Shown here piece by piece: positions 13,121 through 19,293 of a stretch of DNA of 20,887 bases. This stretch comes from a virus. The DNA lies in IMG/VR virus record IMGVR_UViG_3300050138_000151, positions 1 to 20,887 of that record; one strand, 5' to 3'. Both the position numbers and the translations under genes were made by a program. How positions within the stretch are numbered: position 1 is the stretch's first letter; each line of letters opens with the position of its first letter. The notes below the pieces were generated by a model that saw nothing but the letters and a program-made list of their open reading frames with translations, was not told where the DNA came from and ran no database searches.

Positions 13121-15642
13121 TGCAGCTAGATTACTTCGCCAACACGGGCGCCTACACGCTGTCGGTCCCGCGTGCCAGTGGCGCTCAGATCAAAGACCTG
13201 ATGTCCGGTCATGGTTTCGATTTTTCCTCGAAGCTATCTAAGACCGACCTTGCGTGCCTGTTCACTCACGAAAGTTATGCGGCTGCGAGCTTCGGCGCCT
13301 TCGCTACGCCGAGGGCAAAAGAGCAGCTTGCCCCGTTCCTTCAACAGATCGAAGCATCCCAGGCCCTCACGAGCGGCGCGCATATCCGCGTGCCGGCAGA
13401 CAAGGTGCTATGGGAATTTCAGAAAGCGAGCGTGGCCTATGCTCTTGATCGAAAATACACGCTCATTGCCGATCAGCCTGGCTTGGGCAAAACACCTATC
13501 GCAATTGCTTACGCAAATGAAATTAGAGCCGGGCGGGTACTATGTATTGTTCCCGCGAATATTCGAGGCCAGTGGGAGCGACGCATCCGAGAGTGGTCAA
13601 CGATGCAATGGCCCTATTCTGTTTATACAGTCTATCATGGACGGAATGGCGTACACCCTACGGCTAACTGGACGGTCATCTCTTATGACCTTGCGCGTAA
13701 CCCGGCTATCCTCGCCGCCCTTGCGCGGGGTCGATACGATCTTCTCATTATAGACGAAGCGCACATGCTGAAGACCGTGGGCACCAAGCGCACGCGCGCG
13801 GTCTTCGGCAGCGTTCTGTTTCCCGAGCTTGTGCATCTGGCGCCGCATTGCGAGCGCATCATGGCCCTGACCGGGACGCCGCTGCCGAACCGCCCGCGCG
13901 AGGCATATGTGCTGGCGCGCAACCTCTGCCTTGGCGCGGACACGCAGGTATTGACTAATACTGGTATCAAGGCTATAGTGGATGTTCAAGCTTCGGATAA
14001 ACTATGGGACGGTGAACGATGGGTGTCACACGCAGGTGTCGTGTCAAAAGGGGAAAAGGAAATAATCGGCGGCGCGCTAAAAGCGACGGCGGACCACAAG
14101 ATACTATTTGGTGGTCGGTGGACTACGTGGCGAAACGTCCTGGAAGACGGCTGCATCCAGTCCCGCGCGTTGGCGACCGGATGGGAGAGCTTACGGTCGT
14201 TGGCTATCATCCAGGAAAAGGCGGAATTTGCCTTGTTGTGTCATGTTCGTGCGGAAAGCCTCCATATAAAATCACAACGGCAAATGCGAGAAGTGGTCGC
14301 AACAAAAAATGCAATGACTGTAGGAACAAGGCCATTCCTGCTCTCACCTCTCGAAGGTATGAGGGAATTAGCATTGATCGAAAGCTTAGAAAATCTCTCC
14401 TGGGCCGTATCGTCAACATCACCATCAGATGCGAACAGCCAAACAGTCCGTCATATGAATACTATGGCGGCCGCGGTATCAGACTTTGGCCTGGATGGGC
14501 TGCGGATCGCCTCGCCTTCCTCAAATACCTCGTGGCACTTCCCGGCTGCGGCCAACCCGGACTTGATCTGGATAGAATTGACAACGACAAAGGCTACGAG
14601 CCTGGGAACCTGCGATGGACCACAAAGTCGGAGAATATGCGAAACCGGAGAAGCGTTGTCTCCCTTACCACCCGCATCCAAGAACTTGAAGCCCGTCTTC
14701 GACATTGTAAATGCGGGGCCTTTGCGTCGCTTCACAGTGATAACTGATGCCGGCCCCCTCGTGGTACATAACTGTTGGGACTGCATAGACTTCGCATCCG
14801 AAGATGATTTCCGCGAGCGTTTCAATCCGGCGATGCGGATGGAAGGCGAACGCTACAATCCCGAGACGAAGAAGATGGAAAGCTATGTCTATACGGACGA
14901 GCGCAGCGGGCGTCACATGGAATTGCAGAACCGTCTGCGCGTGAACTTCATGGCGCGGCACCTGAAGCGCGAAGTGATGCCGCAGTTAAAGATGCCGGTG
15001 TTCGACATCATTCAACTGACCGAGACTTCGGCGGTGAAGCAGGCCCTCGCGGCTGAGCGGCTCTTGGATATCGACCCCGAGACATTGCAAGGCGCCGACC
15101 TGGCGATCAACGGCCAGTGGGCGATCGTGCGTCAGCAAATGGGCATTGCCCTCGCGCCACAGATTGCCGACTACATCGAAATGCTGCTCGACGGCGGTGA
15201 GGACAAGCTGGTTCTGGCCGGCTGGCATCACGCGGTGCTGGATATCTGGTGCGAGCGTCTTGCCAAGTACGGGATCATTCGGATCGATGGTAACACGACG
15301 GCCAAGCAGAAGGAGCGCCTGGTGGTGCAGTTCGGCGGCGATCCTGCCCGCCATATTGCAGCCGACCCTAATATTCGAGTTGCCATTGGCAACATGCAGT
15401 CGATGGGTCAGGGCACCGACGGCCTGCAACACGTTTGTAACCATATTCTAGTGGGCGAGCCCTCACCCGTGCCCGGCGATAACGAGCAAATGGTGGACCG
15501 CCTGGATCGCGGCGGCCAAGACCTGACGGTGCAGGCTGAGTTCTTCGTGGCGCCTAACTCAATCTTGGAGCGCATTCTGGCCTCCTCTTTGCGCAAGTTG
15601 CAGATCACGCACGCCGCGCTTGACAAGAAAGTTCGCCTATGA
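13120..15642 (+). CDS. SNF2-type helicase interrupted by an intein
   Basis: An 840-residue precursor. The extein parts (1-269 and 552-840, together 558 residues) are a superfamily 2 SNF2-like helicase. Motif I is DQPGLGKT (118-125), motif II is DEAH (212-215), motif III is LTGTPLPN (250-257) and motif VI is QMVDRLDRGGQ (790-800). Such phage proteins act on DNA during replication or recombination as ATP-driven translocases. An intein of 282 residues (270-551) sits just after motif III, and splicing would join LARNL to CWDCIDF. ATG 13120 overlaps the metallopeptidase stop. In the middle of the intein the same DNA encodes a second protein in another frame (see the HNH entry). Confidence 0.9.
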   Translation: MQLDYFANTGAYTLSVPRASGAQIKDLMSGHGFDFSSKLSKTDLACLFTHESYAAASFGAFATPRAKEQLAPFLQQIEASQALTSGAHIRVPADKVLWEFQKASVAYALDRKYTLIADQPGLGKTPIAIAYANEIRAGRVLCIVPANIRGQWERRIREWSTMQWPYSVYTVYHGRNGVHPTANWTVISYDLARNPAILAALARGRYDLLIIDEAHMLKTVGTKRTRAVFGSVLFPELVHLAPHCERIMALTGTPLPNRPREAYVLARNLCLGADTQVLTNTGIKAIVDVQASDKLWDGERWVSHAGVVSKGEKEIIGGALKATADHKILFGGRWTTWRNVLEDGCIQSRALATGWESLRSLAIIQEKAEFALLCHVRAESLHIKSQRQMREVVATKNAMTVGTRPFLLSPLEGMRELALIESLENLSWAVSSTSPSDANSQTVRHMNTMAAAVSDFGLDGLRIASPSSNTSWHFPAAANPDLIWIELTTTKATSLGTCDGPQSRRICETGEALSPLPPASKNLKPVFDIVNAGPLRRFTVITDAGPLVVHNCWDCIDFASEDDFRERFNPAMRMEGERYNPETKKMESYVYTDERSGRHMELQNRLRVNFMARHLKREVMPQLKMPVFDIIQLTETSAVKQALAAERLLDIDPETLQGADLAINGQWAIVRQQMGIALAPQIADYIEMLLDGGEDKLVLAGWHHAVLDIWCERLAKYGIIRIDGNTTAKQKERLVVQFGGDPARHIAADPNIRVAIGNMQSMGQGTDGLQHVCNHILVGEPSPVPGDNEQMVDRLDRGGQDLTVQAEFFVAPNSILERILASSLRKLQITHAALDKKVRL
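13927..14772 (+). mobile_element. Class 1 intein in the helicase gene
   Basis: The element encodes residues 270-551 of the precursor. Block A begins with Cys270 (CLGADTQVLTNTG). A typical next strand LWDGERWVSHAGVV follows, and block B is ATADHKIL with the T-x-x-H motif. Blocks F and G are VFDIVNAGPLRRFTV and then LVVHN, with penultimate His550 and terminal Asn551; the +1 extein residue is Cys552. All the splicing residues are present, so it should be active. No endonuclease domain is readable in this frame: about 150 central residues are low-complexity Ser/Thr/Ala-rich sequence that is the shadow of the HNH gene. The centre is AT-rich (53 of 120 bases G or C at 14281-14400) beside GC-rich extein DNA (45 of 60 at 13861-13920), which suggests import. 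Confidence 0.9.
14019..14747 (+). CDS. HNH homing endonuclease encoded in an alternative frame inside the intein
   Basis: A frame of up to 242 residues lies wholly inside the intein DNA, in a different frame from the helicase. It shows the order typical of phage HNH endonucleases. First comes VGDRMGELTVV (51-61), then a zinc-knuckle pair CSC (76-78) and CNDC (98-101). Next are IRCEQPNSPSYEYYGGRGI (136-154), LDLDRIDNDKGYEPGNLRW (182-200) and MRNRR. A helical tail QELEARLRHCKC closes it. The first HNH histidine position is Arg (LDRID), as I recall for many members of this subfamily. It stops 25 bases before the intein ends. The start is uncertain: ATG 14019 has a poor ribosome site, and GTG 14127 has GGTGG five bases upstream. 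It would cut intein-less alleles to spread the intein. Confidence 0.82.
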   Translation: MGVTRRCRVKRGKGNNRRRAKSDGGPQDTIWWSVDYVAKRPGRRLHPVPRVGDRMGELTVVGYHPGKGGICLVVSCSCGKPPYKITTANARSGRNKKCNDCRNKAIPALTSRRYEGISIDRKLRKSLLGRIVNITIRCEQPNSPSYEYYGGRGIRLWPGWAADRLAFLKYLVALPGCGQPGLDLDRIDNDKGYEPGNLRWTTKSENMRNRRSVVSLTTRIQELEARLRHCKCGAFASLHSDN

Positions 15643-15693
15643 CACCATTGCGGAGTTGCTGGTTGGAGGCCAACTTGGAAGGGGTCCGCCCGA

Positions 15694-15804
15694 ATGAGCG
15701 ATCGGCATTTCGACCGCCCTACGTCCAAAAGACCGGAGGGCCGCGCGGCTCACTGGCTGCACACCAAGGCAGACGGCAACATCTTAATTCAACGGAGGAC
15801 ATGA
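15694..15804 (+). CDS. Possible tiny protein (36 aa)
   Basis: A 36-residue frame (MSDRHFDRPTSKRPEGRAAH and sixteen more) in the 163-base gap after the helicase. GGAAGGGG ends nine bases before ATG 15694, a fair ribosome site. An overlapping 56-residue frame from 15639 competes for the same DNA. A perfect 10-base palindrome GCCGCGCGGC (15740-15749) lies within it, so the gap may instead be an untranslated leader. Low confidence. Confidence 0.3.
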   Translation: MSDRHFDRPTSKRPEGRAAHWLHTKADGNILIQRRT

Positions 15805-15805
15805 C

Positions 15806-16459
15806 ATGATTACGAACGGTACAGTAACGATTGAAGACGGCACGAAGGCGAAAGAAGAATACGCGCCGGCCCGCAAGGTCAGCGTGACTATTGTTTTCTC
15901 GGTGCCGGAAGGCGTGACCGAAAGTGCGCAGTCAAAAATTTATCTGGACACGGCCGCAAGCATGGCGAACGCCAAGGTCAATGAGTTGCTTGGTCGCTCT
16001 GGCACCGCGCGTGCGCTAGTAAAAGTCGAACCCGCCAAAGAACCCGCCACGTCGGGTGCGCCCGCTGCGGAAACTCCTACGGCTGGAGCCCCTTCTGGCA
16101 AAAAGAAACCCGCCAAAGAACCCGCCAAGACGAAGGCTGACCTTGCCAAGGAAGCGGGCCTTCCCACGACCGACACGGTTCACAAGGCCCCTGTGCAGTT
16201 GGACATCGAGGAAGACCTGAACCCGCCAGAAGATGATCTGGGTGACCTGATCGACGCTCCGGCGCCGATCACGGACGCCGAGATCGCCAAGGCGGCGCAA
16301 ATGAAGAACGCGCTTCAGAAACAGAAAGACCCGAACTGGCAACCGCAGAAGCTCCGTGACTTGATTACCACCTATGCCGGCCCGGCGCCCAAGAAGCTCA
16401 CGGATATTCCCGCCGCAAAGCGTCAGGAGTTCCTCGACAAACTGAAAGCATTGGAGTAG
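15806..16459 (+). CDS. Replication-operon accessory protein (217 aa)
   Basis: A 217-residue protein in three parts. The N-terminal domain (about 1-75) has alternating strand pattern (ARKVSVTIVFSVPEGV) and a helix with LDTAASMANAKVNELLG. A lysine/proline/alanine linker (75-125) repeats PAKEPA three times and is probably disordered. The acidic-then-helical C-terminus ends with LRDLITTYAGPAPKKLTDIP and AAKRQEFLDKLKALE. The C-terminal pattern 'LI..Y......L.DIP...R..FL..L' recurs in phage proteins next to DUF2800 genes and often follows a long linker. It may be a protein-interaction module that tethers partners at the fork; this is inference. GGAGGA precedes ATG 15806. Confidence 0.7.
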   Translation: MITNGTVTIEDGTKAKEEYAPARKVSVTIVFSVPEGVTESAQSKIYLDTAASMANAKVNELLGRSGTARALVKVEPAKEPATSGAPAAETPTAGAPSGKKKPAKEPAKTKADLAKEAGLPTTDTVHKAPVQLDIEEDLNPPEDDLGDLIDAPAPITDAEIAKAAQMKNALQKQKDPNWQPQKLRDLITTYAGPAPKKLTDIPAAKRQEFLDKLKALE

Positions 16460-16462
16460 AAC

Positions 16463-16675
16463 ATGGATCACAAGATCGACCTGAAGGGCGTTTATGACTG
16501 GATGCACAAGACGGGATTGCCTGATCCGGCTACCAACATGAGTGCCGATACGATGATCCTTATGGACATTGCCATCAGCCTTCGTAATTTGGTCATGCTG
16601 TCCGAGGAGAGCATGCGGATCAATCAGGAAGTTCTTGCGTCTCTTGATCTTGAAGACGGTGCAACGAAAAACTAA
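16463..16675 (+). CDS. Hypothetical protein (70 aa)
   Basis: A 70-residue acidic, helical protein (MDHKIDLKGVYDWMHKTGLP at the start, MDIAISLRNLVMLSEES in the centre). It follows the accessory gene by three bases, with TGGAG before ATG 16463. No family recognised and no membrane segment strong enough to call. A structured 125-base gap separates it from the DUF2800 gene. Confidence 0.65.
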   Translation: MDHKIDLKGVYDWMHKTGLPDPATNMSADTMILMDIAISLRNLVMLSEESMRINQEVLASLDLEDGATKN

Positions 16676-16689
16676 TCTGACGGATAGGC

Positions 16690-16773
16690 CCCACATTGTT
16701 TGTGGGACAGCCGCCGTTAGTAGGGGCTCTGGACTGCGGACGGCCGGTGCAACCGGACAACCTAGTAGCAGTC
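16690..16773 (+). other. Structured leader upstream of the DUF2800 gene
   Basis: In the gap 16676-16800, CCCAC (16690-16694) pairs with GTGGG (16702-16706). GACTGC (16732-16737) pairs with GCAGTC (16768-16773) and encloses a CCGG-tgcaa-CCGG hairpin (16744-16756). No U-run follows. The strong site GGAGGACAAC comes right after it. It may be a cis-acting RNA structure or processing site. Confidence 0.5.
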
Positions 16774-16800
16774 TATTCCCCGGCTCACTTGGAGGACAAC

Positions 16801-18069
16801 ATGACGACAGAGACATATGACGATGGTGTAGAGCGTGCGGCCCACAGTAACAAGGGCGCCAGCGGCGCCGAGCGGTGGATGAACTGTGAAGGTTCGACCG
16901 CTATCATCGAGGCGATGGACCTGCCCGAAAGCGACGAAGCCGATTATACCCGCGAAGGGCTCGCCGGCCACGAAGCAGGCGCCGACTGCCTGGCCCGAGG
17001 GATCGACACTTGGGAAGTTGCCGGCGAGACATATCACAACACAGTGGTCGACCCCGACATGGCGACCGCCGTGCAAGAATATCTCGATCGTGTACGTCCC
17101 AGTATTCCGGCCGATGGTTTCCACACCCGTGACTTTTTCATCGAGGCCAAGTTGGCGGCGCCGGACGTTCACGCTAAGATGTTCGGCTCTGTGGACTTCG
17201 GCGCGATGGCGACGATCCCCGGCGTCAATGACGGCTGGCCCTTCCTCGACGTGACCGACCTGAAGATGGGCAAGGGGATCATCGTCGAAGTCCAAGACAA
17301 TCCGCAGATGAAGTATTACGCCTTCATGCTGATCCACACCAAGTTCCCGAAGCTGGCTGATGAATTTCCGGTGCGCCTGACGATCGTGCAGCCGCGTGGC
17401 TGGTCCGACGATCTGCACGTCCGCGAGTGGTGGACAACCGTGGGCGCCGTCCGGGCCTGGGTGGTCCGCGACTTGCTGCCGGCGATGAACAGCACCAGCG
17501 ACAATCTGAAGGCCGGCGACTGGTGCCGCTTCTGCCCCGCCAAGATCGCCTGCCCGCTGCTCACCAGCCTGTTCCGGGCCGCCAGTGAGTACGACCCCAA
17601 GGCGGTCGTAGATATGAGCCCTGAGGCTCTGGGGCTCTGCTACGAGAAGATTGGTCCGGTGATGTTCTACAAGAAAGCCTTGGAGGGCGAAGTTTACAGG
17701 CGCAACATGATGGGTCAGGATGTCCCCGGCACGAAGCTGGTCAATAAGCGGGCCGACCGTATCTTTAAAGACACAGTGACCGAACAGGTTCAGGGCGAGG
17801 ACGTGGAAGTCCCTCTGCTCGACGCTGCCCGCCTGCGTTTCGGGGATGAAGCATTCACGGCGCCCGAGTTGAAGTCGCCGGCTCAACTGGAGGCGATCGG
17901 CTCGAAGGCCGCCAAGGACTTCGTGAAGGAATACGCGTACATTCCGATAACCGGCTTGACCGTTGCGCTCGCGTCGGATAGAAAGACGGGCGTGACTATT
18001 GCTACAGTGCAGGAGCGTTTCGGCGCTGCGCTGGAGAAACTCAAAGCCGAAACAATCACAGGAGACTGA
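16801..18069 (+). CDS. DUF2800 Cas4-like nuclease
   Basis: A 422-residue protein of the DUF2800 family, a phage PD-(D/E)xK exonuclease related to Cas4/RecB nucleases. Seen in order: GASGAERWMNC with Cys29, then the helix REGLAGHEAG with His57. GSVDFG follows with Asp132, then FLDVTDLKMGKG with Asp153 and Lys155 as the catalytic D-x-K. QDNPQMKYYAFM comes next and WCRFCPAKIACP (Cys242, 245, 251) near the centre. One early and three later cysteines match the iron-sulphur cluster of Cas4-type enzymes. It would resect DNA ends for recombination or repair together with the DUF2815 binding protein that follows. ATG 16801 is fixed by GGAGGACAAC; a TTG at 16696 would run through the leader structure. 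Confidence 0.88.
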   Translation: MTTETYDDGVERAAHSNKGASGAERWMNCEGSTAIIEAMDLPESDEADYTREGLAGHEAGADCLARGIDTWEVAGETYHNTVVDPDMATAVQEYLDRVRPSIPADGFHTRDFFIEAKLAAPDVHAKMFGSVDFGAMATIPGVNDGWPFLDVTDLKMGKGIIVEVQDNPQMKYYAFMLIHTKFPKLADEFPVRLTIVQPRGWSDDLHVREWWTTVGAVRAWVVRDLLPAMNSTSDNLKAGDWCRFCPAKIACPLLTSLFRAASEYDPKAVVDMSPEALGLCYEKIGPVMFYKKALEGEVYRRNMMGQDVPGTKLVNKRADRIFKDTVTEQVQGEDVEVPLLDAARLRFGDEAFTAPELKSPAQLEAIGSKAAKDFVKEYAYIPITGLTVALASDRKTGVTIATVQERFGAALEKLKAETITGD

Positions 18070-18070
18070 C

Positions 18071-18844
18071 ATGGCTGATAAAGAGAAAAGTGAGAGAATA
18101 ATGTTTGATTTTGTGACCAGCGCGAGGATGTCATATGCGAACGTTTTGAAAAAAGATGCCTACAAGAAAAAGGGAGAAGTTTTAACGCCGGAGGAGTTTG
18201 AAAAGCGTGCGCGGTATAGTGCGCAATTTGTTGTCGATTTGGTTGACCCAAAAATCTTCAAAGATTTTGGAGTTCTTGACGGAGAAAATACCGATTTGGG
18301 AAGACTTCAACGTCAGATTGTTAAACTTCTCCAGGCTAATAATAAGACAGGTAAGAAGCTCAAGATTGGCCGGTTAACTGAAGAACAAGAAACGGCAGGA
18401 ACTCACGTTGAAGTAAGTGTTCCGTGGTATTCGGGCGATAAAGAAGCTGATCGTATGAAAGCCAACGGGAAGGACGGTGAGTATCTTCGTGGTAAAGTAT
18501 ATATCAAGTCGGCTTCAAAGATGCCTCCACAACTAGAAGCATACGAAAACGGAAAAGAAATTCTTTTTAAGACGGCTGAAAGCCTTGTTGTCGCTCAAAA
18601 GTATTTCTATAGTGGGGCATATATAGTGCCAGCTTTTAGCTTGAACTGGTATCATAGCGACAAAGATAAAACGGACGGTGTGTCTCTATATCTCGATGCC
18701 GTTTTATTCGTCAAGCATGGAGAGCGTTTTGGTGGCGCACAAAGAGACGTTACCGAACGGTTCAAGGGCTACATCGGTTCGATCAAGGATGTTGATCCGA
18801 CTGGTGGCGCCGCGTCTGAAGAACTGGACGACGAATCTAGTTGA
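18071..18844 (+). CDS. DUF2815 single-stranded DNA-binding protein
   Basis: A 257-residue protein of the DUF2815 family, predicted OB-fold ssDNA-binding proteins like T7 gp2.5. Recognisable parts are FVTSARMSYANVLKKDAY near the N-terminus and VSVPWYSGDKEAD in the middle. IVPAFSLNWYHSDKDK comes later, and the tail is acidic (SEELDDESS). Such a tail in single-strand-binding proteins contacts polymerase and helicase. GGAG is eight bases before ATG 18071; longer starts lie inside the DUF2800 gene. It is much AT-richer than its neighbours (46 of 120 bases G or C at 18241-18360, versus 38 of 60 at 17221-17280). That points to a recently exchanged gene or a different codon preference. Confidence 0.87.
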   Translation: MADKEKSERIMFDFVTSARMSYANVLKKDAYKKKGEVLTPEEFEKRARYSAQFVVDLVDPKIFKDFGVLDGENTDLGRLQRQIVKLLQANNKTGKKLKIGRLTEEQETAGTHVEVSVPWYSGDKEADRMKANGKDGEYLRGKVYIKSASKMPPQLEAYENGKEILFKTAESLVVAQKYFYSGAYIVPAFSLNWYHSDKDKTDGVSLYLDAVLFVKHGERFGGAQRDVTERFKGYIGSIKDVDPTGGAASEELDDESS

Positions 18845-18860
18845 GCGGAGCGAAGTCCCG

Positions 18861-19014
18861 CCCCTGACGATCCTGCATATCCCAAGCCGGTACGCTGGCG
18901 GAAGATGAAACGGGTCGTCAGGGGAAAAGGGCAGAGGACTTAGTGGTGCTGTGACTTGCGCAAGCAGGCGAACCATTCGACTGCTGGCAGACCAGCCGAG
19001 ATAATAGTCTGCCA
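18861..19014 (+). other. Structured noncoding region between DUF2815 and the 88-residue gene
   Basis: The 182-base gap 18845-19026 has no convincing gene. CCCCTGACGA (18861-18870) pairs perfectly with TCGTCAGGGG (18915-18924), with three more inner pairs including one G-U, and encloses a small CCGG/CTGG hairpin. TGGCAGAC (18985-18992) pairs perfectly with GTCTGCCA (19007-19014), six bases before the GGAGGACAAC ribosome site. CTTGCGCAAG (18955-18964) is a palindrome. There is no U-run, so it is not a typical terminator. It may be a small RNA or leader element. Confidence 0.55.
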
Positions 19015-19026
19015 TTGGAGGACAAC

Positions 19027-19293
19027 ATGGGCATCATGGAAGCAATCCACACGTTGCGCGGTTGGTTCATCAAGAACCAGCTTAAACTTCCGCGCGTGAC
19101 GCTTACGTTTGACGATCCCAAAGACTTCTATGGGTTTCAATTTATCGTGCGGAACGAAATGAACAAAAACGGGTATCAGTTCATTTCTACGCCATCACAG
19201 GCGGACATGACCCACGGTACAATCATGAATATCCAAGTCGATGTCAAATGTCCGGCCGCACGTTCAGGCGACGTATATCATCGTGGCTTCTGA
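19027..19293 (+). CDS. Hypothetical protein (88 aa)
   Basis: An 88-residue protein, MGIMEAIHTLRGWFIKNQLK at the start, with a predicted helix then strands (RVTLTFDDPKDFYGF). It is a small soluble alpha/beta protein of unknown function, of a kind often placed directly before phage DNA polymerase genes. The GGAGGACAAC site fixes ATG 19027; its stop overlaps the polymerase ATG by one base (TGATG). No catalytic motif seen. Confidence 0.7.
   Translation: MGIMEAIHTLRGWFIKNQLKLPRVTLTFDDPKDFYGFQFIVRNEMNKNGYQFISTPSQADMTHGTIMNIQVDVKCPAARSGDVYHRGF

Noticed and set aside
14019-14747. A sequencing frameshift that split one in-frame intein-endonuclease
   Set aside because: The splicing blocks before and after the HNH region are in the same frame, and that frame has no stop throughout, so two compensating errors would be needed. 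The HNH frame is also intact by itself, from before its conserved start to a stop inside the last splicing block.
15639-15809. A 56-codon frame overlapping the helicase stop by ATGA
   Set aside because: It runs over the ribosome site and start of the next gene and has no family pattern. The 36-codon alternative has a better ribosome site, and even that is doubtful.
16696-16800. N-terminal extension of the DUF2800 protein from a TTG
   Set aside because: It translates through the stem-loop leader and lacks a ribosome site, while ATG 16801 has a perfect one.
16762-18072. A 436-codon minus-strand frame
   Set aside because: It is antisense to the DUF2800 gene with its catalytic residues and cysteines; no operon context on that strand.
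18861-18924. Rho-independent terminator after the DUF2815 gene
   Set aside because: The stem is long but the 3' side is followed by AAAAGGG, not a U-run, and the reverse strand has none either.
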